From Desulfovibrio sp. (GTDB lineage: Bacteria; Desulfobacterota; Desulfovibrionia; Desulfovibrionales; Desulfovibrionaceae): a stretch of 62,588 bases of DNA. The position numbers and the translations under genes are program-made. Shown here piece after piece: positions 16,517-25,771 of the stretch. The DNA is taken from NCBI GenBank assembly GCA_028708865.1, contig JAQVYA010000003.1:1-62588 (forward strand), given 5' to 3'. Below the pieces are notes generated by a model. That model saw only the letters and a list, made by a program, of their open reading frames with translations, made no database searches and was not told the origin of the DNA. Position 1 is the stretch's first letter. Each line of letters opens with the position of its first letter.

Positions 16517-17767
16517 ATGACCAGCCTGCAATCCAAAACTCCCTCCCCCGGCCCGGACGGTCCTGAACAGGATTCGTCCGGACGGGGGGAATCCTCCTGG
16601 AAATCACGCCTCAAGCCCCTGGCACGTCCGGTTCCCCTGATTACGTTGACCCTGGCCGGAATCTTTTTGTTCTTGCTGGGGCTCCTTGTGCATGACATGG
16701 ACGCTGCCGCGCCACCTGAGCCGCACCAGGTACCAGGCATGGCGCGCGCGCAGGCCCGCATGGACCTTTCCGAACTCTACCCGTTGCACAGTTTGGAATC
16801 CGGCGTCCATACGGTGGATTCCACCCTTCTCCAGGTCTTGGGTCGACTTGGAGTGCATGCCGGATCCATCCAGTTTTTGGACGTTCGACGGGTCATGCAT
16901 AATGGAGAACCACTGACCGTACAAACGTTGCACCTTCCCGAGAGCATCTCCTCCAGCCGCCTGCAACAGGCTCTGGAAGACGCCCTCCCAGCGGACGGGT
17001 TCACGGTAATGCGGAGAAAGCAAGGCGAGGTACAGGTCATGGTACGCGGGGTCCCCACCCATACCTTTGTGGGCGCCCCGCCCCCCTACCTTCCTTCGGT
17101 GCCTGGCCCCAAGGTGGTGGTGGTCATCGACGACATGGGCGAAAACATGGCTGTGGCGCAAGACCTGGCAGGGCTGTCGGCCCCGGTGGTCTTCGCGATC
17201 TGGCCCAACGCCTCCCACGCCGCCCAGGCGCGTGCTCTGGCAATGAAGCACGGGCTGGATATTCTGGTGCATCTGCCCATGGAACCCCTGAGCTATCCTG
17301 AAAATGACCCGGGCAAAGAAGCTCTGTTTGTTTCCATGTCCAACGAAGCATTGCAACGGACCATCCAGCAAAATCTGGACAAGGTGCCGGAAGCTGTAGG
17401 TGTCAACAACCACATGGGCTCTCGCTTTACGCGCGATTTGCGAGGCATGCGCCTGCTCACGCAAACCCTCAAGCAGCGTCGGCTTTTCTTTTTGGACAGC
17501 CGGACAACGTCAAAAAGCGTGGGCCAGGCCGCTGCTCGGGAGTCTTCTTTGCCATTTTATGGTCGGGATATTTTTTTGGACAACTCATTGGTCGTGCAGG
17601 ATATTTTCCTCCAACTCAAAAAAACAGAACGTCTGGCCAAACGCAACGGCGTGGCCATAGCCATCGGCCATCCCCATCCGGAAACAGCTCAGGCGCTGCG
17701 CTTCTGGCTTGCACAACGCGACCCGGCTGTTTCCGTGGTTCCTTTGACGGCATTGGCACCGCAATAA
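16517..17767 (+). CDS. Divergent polysaccharide deacetylase family protein (DUF610)
   Basis: 416 residues. One N-terminal membrane helix (about 36-56, LITLTLAGIFLFLLGLLVHD) anchors a periplasmic protein. Its C-terminal 220 residues match the YibQ-type divergent polysaccharide deacetylase fold: VVVVIDDMGENMAVAQDLAGL, ILVHLPMEP, GVNNHMGSRFTRD, FFLDSRTTSKSV and AIAIGHPHPET. Sugar deacetylation has not been established for most members. A linker with proline and charged residues precedes the membrane helix. It completes the envC-ctp-deacetylase set. Confidence 0.88.
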   Translation: MTSLQSKTPSPGPDGPEQDSSGRGESSWKSRLKPLARPVPLITLTLAGIFLFLLGLLVHDMDAAAPPEPHQVPGMARAQARMDLSELYPLHSLESGVHTVDSTLLQVLGRLGVHAGSIQFLDVRRVMHNGEPLTVQTLHLPESISSSRLQQALEDALPADGFTVMRRKQGEVQVMVRGVPTHTFVGAPPPYLPSVPGPKVVVVIDDMGENMAVAQDLAGLSAPVVFAIWPNASHAAQARALAMKHGLDILVHLPMEPLSYPENDPGKEALFVSMSNEALQRTIQQNLDKVPEAVGVNNHMGSRFTRDLRGMRLLTQTLKQRRLFFLDSRTTSKSVGQAAARESSLPFYGRDIFLDNSLVVQDIFLQLKKTERLAKRNGVAIAIGHPHPETAQALRFWLAQRDPAVSVVPLTALAPQ

Positions 17768-17960
17768 TCCGTCGCTTTTTTGACCCGAAACAGATTTTTT
17801 CCACCAGAGCAATTGCCAGCAACATGGCTGGTGCTGTACCCTGCACCTGCGGAGCAGGATATATTTTCCCGGCCCGTTTTTTGCTACAAAATATCCACCG
17901 GATGGGCATGCAACCTCCCTTCCGGTAGACACGTTTTCAAATCGTTGAGGATTACAGGGT

Positions 17961-18938
17961 ATGAGCAAGATTCTGGAACAGGATGAAGTAGATGCGCTGT
18001 TGCGCGGACTCTCCGGAGGAGATGTTGAAGCCGAGGCCGATTTGCCGGAGGATGATTCCGGCGTGGTCTCCTTTGACCTCGCCAACCAGGACCGTATCAT
18101 CCGGGGCCGTATGCCGGTTCTGGAAATCGTCAACGACCGCTTTGCACGCCTGGCCACCAATGCCCTGGCCAACACCATGCGCAAGCGTGTCGACATCAAC
18201 CCCATATCCATCGACATGTCCAAATTCGGGGACTTCATGCGTTCCCTGCCCGTGCCCACGTCCATCTCCATCTTCAAAATGGACCCGCTCCGGGGCAACG
18301 CCATCCTTGTGGTGGATTCCCGTTTGGTATTCGCTTTGGTTGAAAGCTTTTTCGGCGGGGCCGGCAGCCAGCCCAAAGTAGAAGGACGCGATTTTACCCC
18401 CATTGAACAAGCCATCGTGGACCGGGTGGTCAAAATTGCCCTGACCAACATGGAAGACTCCTGGAAGCCCGTGCACGAGGTGCATGTGGAGATGGTCCGC
18501 ACCGAGGTCAACCCTCAATTCGCGGCCATTGTTCCCCCGTCCGACGTGGTCATCGTCGTCACGTTCGAGGTGGAACTGGAAAACGCCATCGGCTCGCTCA
18601 TTGTCTGCCTGCCCTACGCCACCATGGAGCCCATCCGTTCCAAATTGCACGCTTCGTTCCAGTCCGAACGGCTGGAAGTGGACCATGTCTGGATCAACCG
18701 TTTCAAGGAACGCCTTATGGAAACCCCGGTGGAAATGGTTGTCCGCCTTGGCCGGACCACCATCACGGGGAGGCAATTGCTCGACATGTCCAAGGGCGAC
18801 ATCTTGTTGCTGGATACGGACGAAGACAATCTACTTGAAGCGGAAATCGAAGGGGTACGCAAATTTTACGGTCTCCCGGGCCGGGTAAAGGGCAACAAAG
18901 CGTTCCAGGTGGTAAAGGAAGAGGAAATCCGTTTCTGA
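17961..18938 (+). CDS. fliM: Flagellar motor switch protein FliM
   Basis: 325 residues. The N-terminal MSKILEQDEVDALLRG is the CheY-P docking peptide of FliM. It is followed by the middle domain with GGAGSQPKVEGRDFTPIEQ and a C-terminal SpoA domain (VRLGRTTITGRQLLDMSKGDIL) that contacts FliN. FliM forms part of the cytoplasmic C-ring and switches rotation direction. It stands alone here, with no other flagellar genes within the window. The start is the ATG at 17961, about 194 nt after the deacetylase gene, so it may have its own promoter. Confidence 0.95.
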   Translation: MSKILEQDEVDALLRGLSGGDVEAEADLPEDDSGVVSFDLANQDRIIRGRMPVLEIVNDRFARLATNALANTMRKRVDINPISIDMSKFGDFMRSLPVPTSISIFKMDPLRGNAILVVDSRLVFALVESFFGGAGSQPKVEGRDFTPIEQAIVDRVVKIALTNMEDSWKPVHEVHVEMVRTEVNPQFAAIVPPSDVVIVVTFEVELENAIGSLIVCLPYATMEPIRSKLHASFQSERLEVDHVWINRFKERLMETPVEMVVRLGRTTITGRQLLDMSKGDILLLDTDEDNLLEAEIEGVRKFYGLPGRVKGNKAFQVVKEEEIRF

Positions 18939-19105
18939 CGTACCCCCTGCCTTCGCTCCTATTGTGCGGTGCCTCCACTCGACACGACGCAATTGACATC
19001 CATCTTGGCAGGGCCTGCAAAAAGGTCGGTTGAATGCTGATCTGTTTTACATTACTCTCAAGGCTTCGAACCATTCCGCCCATTCGCAACCGAGGTTATT
19101 TCCTG

Positions 19106-20128
19106 ATGAAACATTTGTTTTCTGTCCGGACCAGAGTGTTCGTTCTGGCGTTGTCCCTTCTGCTTCTGCCCGGTTGCGGCGGTTCAGACCCCGCATCCAC
19201 TCAAGATAATGGCGCGACGTCTTCCGCGGATGAACAACATGCCGAGGCATACGCCATCTCCATTTCCCAAATTGTGGAGCACCCTTCCTTGGACGCCATG
19301 CGGCAGGGATTCAAAGATCGCTTTGCGCAGCAGGGAGTCAGCGCGACCTTTACCGACCATATCGCCCAGGGAGACATGGCCATCAACGCGCAAATCGGCA
19401 AGCAGATCAAGGGGGAGGCTCCGGACCTGGTGCTGGCCATCACCACCCCTTCGGCTCAGGCCGTTGTACAAGCCGTTGATGATCGGCCCGTAGTCTTTAC
19501 GGGCGTCACCGATCCTGTGAGTGCGCGCATCGTAGAGAGCCTGGAACGCCCAGGTGCCAACGTTACCGGCATGACGGATATGAGCCCGATGGACCAGCAT
19601 GTGGCTTTGATTCGGGAATTCTTACCCGAGCTGGAAAAACTTGGCGTTATTTACAACGCCGGGGAAACAAACTCCGTGGTCTTGGTGGACGCGCTGAAGC
19701 AGGAATGCTCCCCGCTGGGGATTGAAGTGGTTGAAGCCACCATCGACAACTCAAGTGGAGTGTTCCAGGCGGCCAAAAGCCTGGTGGGGCGTTGCGAAGC
19801 CGTATATATCCCCTTGGACAACACCGTCGTCTCAGCCCTGGAATCAGCCATCAAAGTTTGCGAGGAAAGCGACCTGCCTCTGTTCTCGGGGGATACCGAC
19901 TCCGTGGCGCGCGGCACCGTGGCGGCCGTGGCCGTGGATTACTACAAGATGGGCGTGCAAACCGCGGATATTGCTTTACGTATCCTGGAACAAGGCCAAG
20001 ATCCGGCCGTCATGCCGGTGGAAACCATTCGTGACGTGGTGCTCCACGTGAACCAACGCGCTGCCGCCAACATGGGAATTGCCATTCCGGAAAAAATGCT
20101 GCTTCGCGCCGCCAAGGTCATTGACTAG
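19106..20128 (+). CDS. ABC transporter substrate-binding lipoprotein (TrpX/DUF534 family)
   Basis: 340 residues. A lipoprotein signal peptide ends in the lipobox LLPGC (Cys near residue 24), followed by a Ser/Asp/Gln-rich linker and a type-1 periplasmic-binding fold: IVEHPSLDAMRQGFKDRFAQ, TGVTDPVSARIVESLERPGANVTG, YNAGETNSV. This is the family containing TrpX-like amino-acid binders; the ligand is unknown. I use the ATG at 19106 (MKHLFSVRT) because it gives a clean signal peptide. The permease and ATPase genes follow. Confidence 0.88.
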   Translation: MKHLFSVRTRVFVLALSLLLLPGCGGSDPASTQDNGATSSADEQHAEAYAISISQIVEHPSLDAMRQGFKDRFAQQGVSATFTDHIAQGDMAINAQIGKQIKGEAPDLVLAITTPSAQAVVQAVDDRPVVFTGVTDPVSARIVESLERPGANVTGMTDMSPMDQHVALIREFLPELEKLGVIYNAGETNSVVLVDALKQECSPLGIEVVEATIDNSSGVFQAAKSLVGRCEAVYIPLDNTVVSALESAIKVCEESDLPLFSGDTDSVARGTVAAVAVDYYKMGVQTADIALRILEQGQDPAVMPVETIRDVVLHVNQRAAANMGIAIPEKMLLRAAKVID

Positions 20129-20159
20129 TCTTGCGTTGCGATTCCTCAAAATTCGATGT

Positions 20160-20190
20160 ATGGGCGCGGTGACTGCCGCGCCCATTTTAT
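20160..20190 (+). terminator. Intercistronic hairpin (attenuator/terminator) after the binding-protein gene
   Basis: The stem ATGGGCGCGG / CCGCGCCCAT (20160-20169 with 20176-20185) has a 6-nt loop and is followed by TTTATTT. It lies between the binding-protein gene and the permease. Such hairpins commonly allow partial read-through so that the binding protein is made in excess; here that is inferred from position. Confidence 0.7.
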
Positions 20191-20230
20191 TTCAAGCGCA
20201 ACCCTGCCTCAGAAACACGGGATACTTTAG

Positions 20231-21133
20231 ATGACATTATACGCTCTTACAGGTGCCGTAGAACAAGGCTTTGTTTACGGCATCATGGTGCTGGGAGTCT
20301 ATCTGACCTTTCGGGTGCTGGATTTTCCGGACCTGACCGTGGATGGCAGCCTTCCCTTGGGGGCCGCTATTTCCGCCGTGGTCATTTCCTCGGGCCACTC
20401 CCCCTGGTTGGCCTGCGTTTTGGCTGCGGGGGCAGGCTTTTTGGCCGGTATGGTCACGGGTATCCTGAACACCAAGCTCAAAATCCTGCACTTGCTGGCT
20501 TCCATCTTAACCATGATCGCTCTGTATTCCATCAACATCCGGATCATGGGACGCCCCAACACCTCTCTGCTCGGCCAACAGACCGTAGTGGATCAATTCG
20601 CCGGGCTAAGCGGCCTGGCCCCCAGCCTAGCCGCCCCTCTCCTTTTCGGCATCATGGGCTGTATTGCGGTCCTGGTCTTGTTTTGGTTTTTGCGGACCGA
20701 ACTGGGCATGGCCGTGCTGGCCACCGGGGACAATCCACGAATGATCACGGCCCAGGGCGTCAACACGCACAACGTGATCATTTTCGGCGTGGGCCTTTCC
20801 AATGCCATGGTGGCATGCTCCGGTGCCCTTGTGGCCCAGAGTCAGGGCGCTGCCGACGTCAATATGGGAGTGGGCACCATTGTGGCCGGACTTGCTTCAG
20901 TGATCATCGGTGAAACTGTTTTCGGTGATCGAAGCGTGGGGCGTGCCTTATTCGCAGCTCTGCTTGGCTCCGTGCTTTACAGGGTGGCCATTGCTCTGGC
21001 CCTGTCCATGGACCTGGGCATTTTTTCCGTAACCCCCAGCGACCTGAAACTCATCACGGCCTTGCTTGTGGTCCTGGCGCTCACGGCCCCCCGAATCAAA
21101 AAACGTTTGCTGTTCAAAAGGGGGCACGCATGA
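20231..21133 (+). CDS. ABC transporter permease
   Basis: 300 residues with about eight hydrophobic segments. The organisation is of the branched-chain-amino-acid/ribose type (LFDFPDLTVDGS-like region VLDFPDLTVDGSLPLG, GVNTHNVIIFGVGLSNAMVACSG). It belongs to the permease group paired with DUF534 binding proteins. It forms the inner-membrane channel for whatever the upstream lipoprotein binds. It overlaps the ATPase gene by 4 nt (ATGA), so translation is coupled. Confidence 0.9.
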   Translation: MTLYALTGAVEQGFVYGIMVLGVYLTFRVLDFPDLTVDGSLPLGAAISAVVISSGHSPWLACVLAAGAGFLAGMVTGILNTKLKILHLLASILTMIALYSINIRIMGRPNTSLLGQQTVVDQFAGLSGLAPSLAAPLLFGIMGCIAVLVLFWFLRTELGMAVLATGDNPRMITAQGVNTHNVIIFGVGLSNAMVACSGALVAQSQGAADVNMGVGTIVAGLASVIIGETVFGDRSVGRALFAALLGSVLYRVAIALALSMDLGIFSVTPSDLKLITALLVVLALTAPRIKKRLLFKRGHA

Positions 21134-21924
21134 TCCGCGCCCGGCACGTCACGAAATTCTTCAATCGTGGAGAAGTCAACGAGGTGTTGGCCCTGCGCGA
21201 AGTGAGCCTTACCGTAAATGAAGGCGACTTCATCACGGTCATTGGTTCCAACGGTGCGGGAAAGTCCACTTTCCTGAATGCGTTGGCCGGAGTCTTTCCC
21301 ATTGAGGAGGGTTCCATTTCCGTAGCAGACCAGGATGTGACCACCTGGCCTGAACATCGACGGGCCGCTTTTCTGGGCCGCGTATTTCAGGATCCCTTGC
21401 TGGGGACCTGTCCGCATGCAACCATTGAACAAAACTTGGCGCTGGCCTCTCGCCGGGGCAAGCGGCGCGGACTAAAGCGCGGAGTGCGCAAGGCGGACCG
21501 GGCCCTGTTCCGCGAAAAGTTATCCATGCTTGGCCTGGGCCTGGAAGACCGTCTCACCGACGCCACCGGCCTGTTGTCCGGTGGACAGCGGCAGGCCATG
21601 ACCATGCTCATGGCCACACTGGTCCGCCCCAAGGTCCTTTTGCTTGATGAGCACACGGCTGCCCTGGACCCCAAAACCGCTGTGCAGATCATGCAATTGA
21701 CGGATGAGCTGGTTCGTTCGGAGCGGCTTACCACGTTGATGGTCACCCACAATATGGCCCAGGCCATAGAGTATGGCAACCGACTGGTCATGTTTCACCA
21801 GGGGCGCGTCATTTTGGACGTATCTGGTGAAGAAAAGGCCGGACTGGGCATTCAGGATCTTTTGGAACGTTTTCACGAGCTGGGAGGCGACGGCTGCGTT
21901 TCCGATCGCGCCCTGCTCGGTTGA
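21130..21924 (+). CDS. ABC transporter ATP-binding protein
   Basis: 264 residues with Walker A GSNGAGKST, Q-loop GRVFQDP, signature LSGGQRQAM, Walker B VLLLDEHTAALDPKTA and the switch histidine in MVTHNMAQAIEYG. It powers the importer formed with the two upstream genes. The start ATG overlaps the permease stop. Typical length; nothing anomalous. Confidence 0.93.
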   Translation: MIRARHVTKFFNRGEVNEVLALREVSLTVNEGDFITVIGSNGAGKSTFLNALAGVFPIEEGSISVADQDVTTWPEHRRAAFLGRVFQDPLLGTCPHATIEQNLALASRRGKRRGLKRGVRKADRALFREKLSMLGLGLEDRLTDATGLLSGGQRQAMTMLMATLVRPKVLLLDEHTAALDPKTAVQIMQLTDELVRSERLTTLMVTHNMAQAIEYGNRLVMFHQGRVILDVSGEEKAGLGIQDLLERFHELGGDGCVSDRALLG

Positions 21925-21975
21925 TGCCTGTCGTTTCTGAGGGGAATAACCACATTACACTTTGAGGAGGAATTC

Positions 21976-22395
21976 ATGAGCGAACTGACTTTTTCCATTG
22001 TTAAACCCGATGCCGTTGCCGCGGGCAACACCGGCAACATCCTGCAAATGATTCTGGATTCCGGGCTGAAGATTAAGGCCATGAAAATGATCCACATGAC
22101 CAAAGACCAGGCTGAAGGTTTTTACGCCGTGCACAAGGAGCGTCCGTTCTTCGGTGAACTGGTCGAGTTCATGACGTCTGGCCCTTGTGTGGTCAGCGTG
22201 CTGGAAGGTGAGGACGCCATCAAGCGGTATCGTGATCTTATGGGGCCGACGAACTCCAATGAGGCGCCCAAAGGAACCATCCGTGGTGAATACGGCACGG
22301 ATATTCAAAATAATGCCTGCCACGGTTCGGATGGTCCGGATACGGCTCAAACCGAAGTGGCATACTTCTTCAATCGTTTGGAAATGGTGGGATAA
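21976..22395 (+). CDS. ndk: Nucleoside diphosphate kinase
   Basis: 139 residues, normal for the family. The N-terminal TFSIVKPDAVAAGNTGNILQ and the active-site histidine in NNACHGSDGPDTA identify it. It balances nucleoside triphosphate pools through a phosphohistidine. The ATG at 21976 follows GAGGAGGAATTC. The stop TAA is immediately adjacent to the proC start (ATG 22396), so the pair is almost certainly co-transcribed. Confidence 0.97.
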   Translation: MSELTFSIVKPDAVAAGNTGNILQMILDSGLKIKAMKMIHMTKDQAEGFYAVHKERPFFGELVEFMTSGPCVVSVLEGEDAIKRYRDLMGPTNSNEAPKGTIRGEYGTDIQNNACHGSDGPDTAQTEVAYFFNRLEMVG

Positions 22396-23187
22396 ATGAC
22401 TGTGAGCATTGGTTTTATCGGTTTAGGGAATATGGGAGCCGCCATTGTGCGGGGCCTGGAGGGAGTCGAGGTGCACGGCACCGACCTGAACGCCGCCAAC
22501 GTACAACGGCTCGCCCATGAATGCGGTTTGCAGCCTGCGGAAAATGCGGAGGAACTGGCAGCCTGTTGCGACTACCTTGTTCTCGCCGTAAAGCCGCAAC
22601 ATGCTCAATCTGTTTGCGGAGCCTTGGCCCCGTTGCTGCGTAAGGAACAATGCCTTGTCTCCATTTGTGCCGGCCTGCCCATGCAGAAGCTGAGCACCTG
22701 GATCAACGATGCCTGCCCTGTGGTGCGGGTCATGCCCAATACTCCGGCCCTGGTCAATGACGGCGTGTTTGCCGTCTGCGTGGACCACGAAGGATTGACT
22801 GAAGAGCAAAAAAGCTTTGTGCGGCAACTCTTCCGAGGTCTTGGGCAGGTGCACGTCCTGCCGGAAAAGGATTTCGACGCCTTTACCGCCGTAATCGGAT
22901 CTGGTCCAGCCTATGTGTTTTACTTCATGGAAGCCTGCATCGAAGCTGCGGTTGAACTTGGAATCGCCAGGCCCGTTGCCACGCAGATGGTAGAAGGCCT
23001 CTTTACTGGTTCAGCCCGTCTGGCGGCCCAATCTGATCAGCACGTTTCCGTGCTGCGCGAGATGGTCACCTCTCCAGCGGGAACAACCATCGAGGCTCTC
23101 ATACACATGGATCGGGCCGCCATGCGCGCCAATATGATCGACGCGATCCGGGCCTGCTATGAACGGAGCATTGAACTGGGACAATAG
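22396..23187 (+). CDS. proC: Pyrroline-5-carboxylate reductase
   Basis: 263 residues with the N-terminal NAD(P) motif IGFIGLGNMGAAIVRGL, the conserved VRVMPNTPALV, and the C-terminal dimer/substrate region SPAGTTIEALIHMDRAAMRANMIDAI (parts only). It carries out the last step of proline synthesis. Its start abuts the ndk stop. A strong terminator follows about 40 nt after its stop. Confidence 0.96.
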   Translation: MTVSIGFIGLGNMGAAIVRGLEGVEVHGTDLNAANVQRLAHECGLQPAENAEELAACCDYLVLAVKPQHAQSVCGALAPLLRKEQCLVSICAGLPMQKLSTWINDACPVVRVMPNTPALVNDGVFAVCVDHEGLTEEQKSFVRQLFRGLGQVHVLPEKDFDAFTAVIGSGPAYVFYFMEACIEAAVELGIARPVATQMVEGLFTGSARLAAQSDQHVSVLREMVTSPAGTTIEALIHMDRAAMRANMIDAIRACYERSIELGQ

Positions 23188-23225
23188 TCCGCACCCCCTT
23201 TCCCCTTGTCCTTTATGGACCTTTG

Positions 23226-23262
23226 CAGCGCCTCTGCACTTTTGCCGGGGCGCTGTTTTTTT
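23226..23262 (+). terminator. Rho-independent terminator of ndk-proC
   Basis: CAGCGCC (23226-23232) pairs with GGCGCTG (23249-23255), with a 16-nt loop and a run of seven T (23256-23262). It closes the importer/ndk/proC block and separates it from the MoxR cluster. Confidence 0.8.
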
Positions 23263-23400
23263 GATCTCCGCGTTGAGGCTGACGTGCCGCATGGCATCTA
23301 TCCCCGACAGCCTCCCTTTGAGCATTTATTCTTTTTGATCCTAAATTGTAATATACCGAATTAATTGGTTCAATGCATCACAAGTCGCTTCTGCTTGACT

Positions 23401-23425
23401 TTGATTTTCATTTTCAATAAATCAA
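23401..23425. promoter_or_regulatory. AT-rich palindrome resembling a Fur-family box
   Basis: TTGATTT (23401-23407) and AAATCAA (23419-23425) are inverted around TCATTTTCAAT. The stretch contains the GAAAAT/ATTTTC hexamer pattern of Fur-type operators. It lies 22 nt before the ATG of the MoxR gene, just upstream of the Shine-Dalgarno, in a notably AT-rich promoter region. Metal-dependent control of the MoxR cluster is possible but unproven. Confidence 0.4.
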
Positions 23426-23447
23426 ACAAAACCATCAAGGAGAATTC

Positions 23448-24431
23448 ATGATCCCGTCAGAAATCATATCCGCTTTGCAAACTCTTCTTTCCATCAAGCA
23501 ACCCACCTTTCTCTGGGGGCCTCCGGGCGTGGGGAAAAGCCAGATTGTCCGCCAGGTCGCGGATTCGCTGGAACTTGAACTCGTGGACATCCGGGCGGTG
23601 CTTCTCGATCCCGTGGACCTGCGGGGCCTGCCCAAAATCAATGAGGCTGGCGAATCCGTATGGTGCCCGCCGACCTTTTTACCCCGTCAGGGGCGCGGGA
23701 TATTGTTTCTGGACGAACTCAATGCCGCTCCGCCCTTGGTTCAGGCTGCCTGTTACCAGCTTATTCTGGACCGCCGTGTGGGTGAATATGTTTTGCCTGA
23801 AGGCTGGGCCATTGTGGCTGCCGGCAACCGCGAATCCGACCGCGCCGTGACCCATCGGATGCCTTCGGCTTTGGCCAATCGGATGGTACATCTAGAGTTT
23901 GAAACCAGTGTGGCGGACTGGACCTCTTGGGCACGCACCCAGGGCATTGACCCTAAGATCATAGCATTTCTCCAACTTCGCCCCAAACTGTTGCATGACT
24001 TTGACCCGCAACGCAAAGACAAGGCATTCCCCTCTCCCCGCTCTTGGGAGTTTGCTGCCGCCATTCTCAAGGCCACGCCTGATCGTAGTGAAGCCTTGCG
24101 TATCATCGCGGGGGCGATCGGTCAGGGGGCTGCCATGGAATTAGCAGGCTATCTGCGTGTCTACGACGAACTTCCTGATGTGAACGAATTGTTGATGTAT
24201 CCTGACAAGGTTGCGCTCCCGGAAGAACCAGCCGTGATCTGCGCCCTGTGCGAATCCATTGCACGGCACGCTTGCCAGGAAACCATGCCCAGGCTGGCGA
24301 CCTTGGCGTCGCGACTCCCAACGGAATTCGGAGTGCTGCTCATGCGTGATGCGGCTTTTACCGACCCAAGTATCGTCCAGACCGAAGCCTTTGCCAGTTG
24401 GGCCGTCTCCAATCAACAGGTGCTGATGTGA
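23448..24431 (+). CDS. MoxR-family AAA+ ATPase
   Basis: 327 residues. Walker A is GPPGVGKS (residues 24-31) and Walker B is ILFLDELNAAPP near residue 85, followed by the MoxR sensor pattern VAAGNRESDRAVTHRMPSAL. MoxR ATPases act as chaperones that remodel or load metal/cofactor into partner proteins, usually together with a VWA-domain protein. Here the partner is the next gene, which overlaps by 4 nt. A good AAGGAG precedes the ATG. Confidence 0.92.
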   Translation: MIPSEIISALQTLLSIKQPTFLWGPPGVGKSQIVRQVADSLELELVDIRAVLLDPVDLRGLPKINEAGESVWCPPTFLPRQGRGILFLDELNAAPPLVQAACYQLILDRRVGEYVLPEGWAIVAAGNRESDRAVTHRMPSALANRMVHLEFETSVADWTSWARTQGIDPKIIAFLQLRPKLLHDFDPQRKDKAFPSPRSWEFAAAILKATPDRSEALRIIAGAIGQGAAMELAGYLRVYDELPDVNELLMYPDKVALPEEPAVICALCESIARHACQETMPRLATLASRLPTEFGVLLMRDAAFTDPSIVQTEAFASWAVSNQQVLM

Positions 24432-25771
24432 ATCGGCAGGAAAACGCACGGCACAAACTGGTTCGCGCCCGGAGTGAGTTGGTTCTTGAAATGCCTTTTT
24501 TCGCCCACTTGGCATTACGCTTGAACCTCCGACCCGATCCGTCATGCGTTTCAGCCTGGACCAACGGATCCGATCTGGCCTTTAATCCAGGATATGTCGA
24601 AGCGCTTCCTCTGCCGAAGCTCAAGGGCATGCTTTGTCATGAGGTGCTGCACCTGGCCTGCCTGCATCATACGCGGCGGGGGGAGCGGGATAAAAGCACA
24701 TGGAACCGTGCTTGTGATTATGCCATCAATCCCATTCTCTTAGACGCCGGACTGGAACTGCCCAATGGCTACCTTGACGATCCCAGGCATCATGGGAAAA
24801 GCGCTGAGGAAATCTATTGGGATTTGCGGGATGTGGATCGAGAAGAACATGAATTCGTAACGGAAAACCCTAATTTGGGAGAAAAATCCACACCCGCCGA
24901 AGGCGCTTCGTCATCCAGCATCTCCCACGAGGGTGAAGAGTCTGCCGGTGAACGCTCCGACCAAACCAGCGAGGCGCAGGAAAACAATGAAAATGGGCCG
25001 ACCCCTGCCGGGGACGGTGCTCCGGAGTCGTGGGATAGGGAATCCGACCCGGGCGCGGACCCGGGGATGACTGGAGAGGTGCGCGATGCAGACCAAAGTG
25101 GCGGTGCTCATGCGGAATCCCTGCATCAGGAACAGGAGCAACTATGGAGTGAAGCCGTAAGCCGTGCCACACAGCGTCAAAAAGAAGCCGGCGACCTCCT
25201 GGGAGCCCTGGCGCGGCTTTTGGAAGACCGTTTTGCACCAACCCTTTCCTGGCACGATTTGCTGCAACGATTTCTCTCCCGAGCCGCTCGCAACGACTTT
25301 TCCTGGGTCCGTCCCAATCGTCGCCATCTTCACACGGGGCTCTATCTGCCGGGATTGCACACCGAGGAACTGGATGACGTGGCTGTTGTGTTGGATGTGT
25401 CTGGTAGCGTGGACGAAGAATGCATCCAGGGCTTCATGGCGGAATTGACCGGAATGTTGGAGGATTTCGACATGACCGCGACCTTGATTACTTGCGATGC
25501 AGCCGTAACCCAGGTCCGGCCGCTCACCAGGGCGGACCTGCCGGTGTGCGTCACAGCCACGGGCGGCGGAGGCACGGATTTTCGTCCCCCTTTCCAGTGG
25601 CTGGGAGAGCAAAGCCGAACTCCCGCTTGCCTGATTTACTTCACGGACATGAATTGCAACCGCTATCCGCAGGAGCCGGACTTTCCGGTCCTTTGGGTGA
25701 CGCCCAGCATCGGCACTGAAGAGCCGCCGTTCGGCGAGCTTATTTATATGGAGGAAAGCTTGTGCGCATAG
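24428..25771 (+). CDS. VWA-like domain / putative metallopeptidase-domain protein (DUF2201)
   Basis: 447 residues from the GTG at 24428, which overlaps the MoxR stop (GTGA). The N-terminal domain carries an HExxH zinc motif, HEVLH (residues 71-75), with LACLHHTRR after it. The middle (about 145-245) is an acidic, Ser/Glu/Asp/Gly-rich linker of low complexity. The C-terminal domain is VWA-like with the MIDAS signature VVLDVSGSVDEE and a later TGGGGTDF. The combination with a MoxR ATPase is a recurrent two-component chaperone/protease module of unknown target. An in-frame ATG 30 nt upstream would overlap MoxR more deeply and is less likely. Confidence 0.88.
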   Translation: MNRQENARHKLVRARSELVLEMPFFAHLALRLNLRPDPSCVSAWTNGSDLAFNPGYVEALPLPKLKGMLCHEVLHLACLHHTRRGERDKSTWNRACDYAINPILLDAGLELPNGYLDDPRHHGKSAEEIYWDLRDVDREEHEFVTENPNLGEKSTPAEGASSSSISHEGEESAGERSDQTSEAQENNENGPTPAGDGAPESWDRESDPGADPGMTGEVRDADQSGGAHAESLHQEQEQLWSEAVSRATQRQKEAGDLLGALARLLEDRFAPTLSWHDLLQRFLSRAARNDFSWVRPNRRHLHTGLYLPGLHTEELDDVAVVLDVSGSVDEECIQGFMAELTGMLEDFDMTATLITCDAAVTQVRPLTRADLPVCVTATGGGGTDFRPPFQWLGEQSRTPACLIYFTDMNCNRYPQEPDFPVLWVTPSIGTEEPPFGELIYMEESLCA

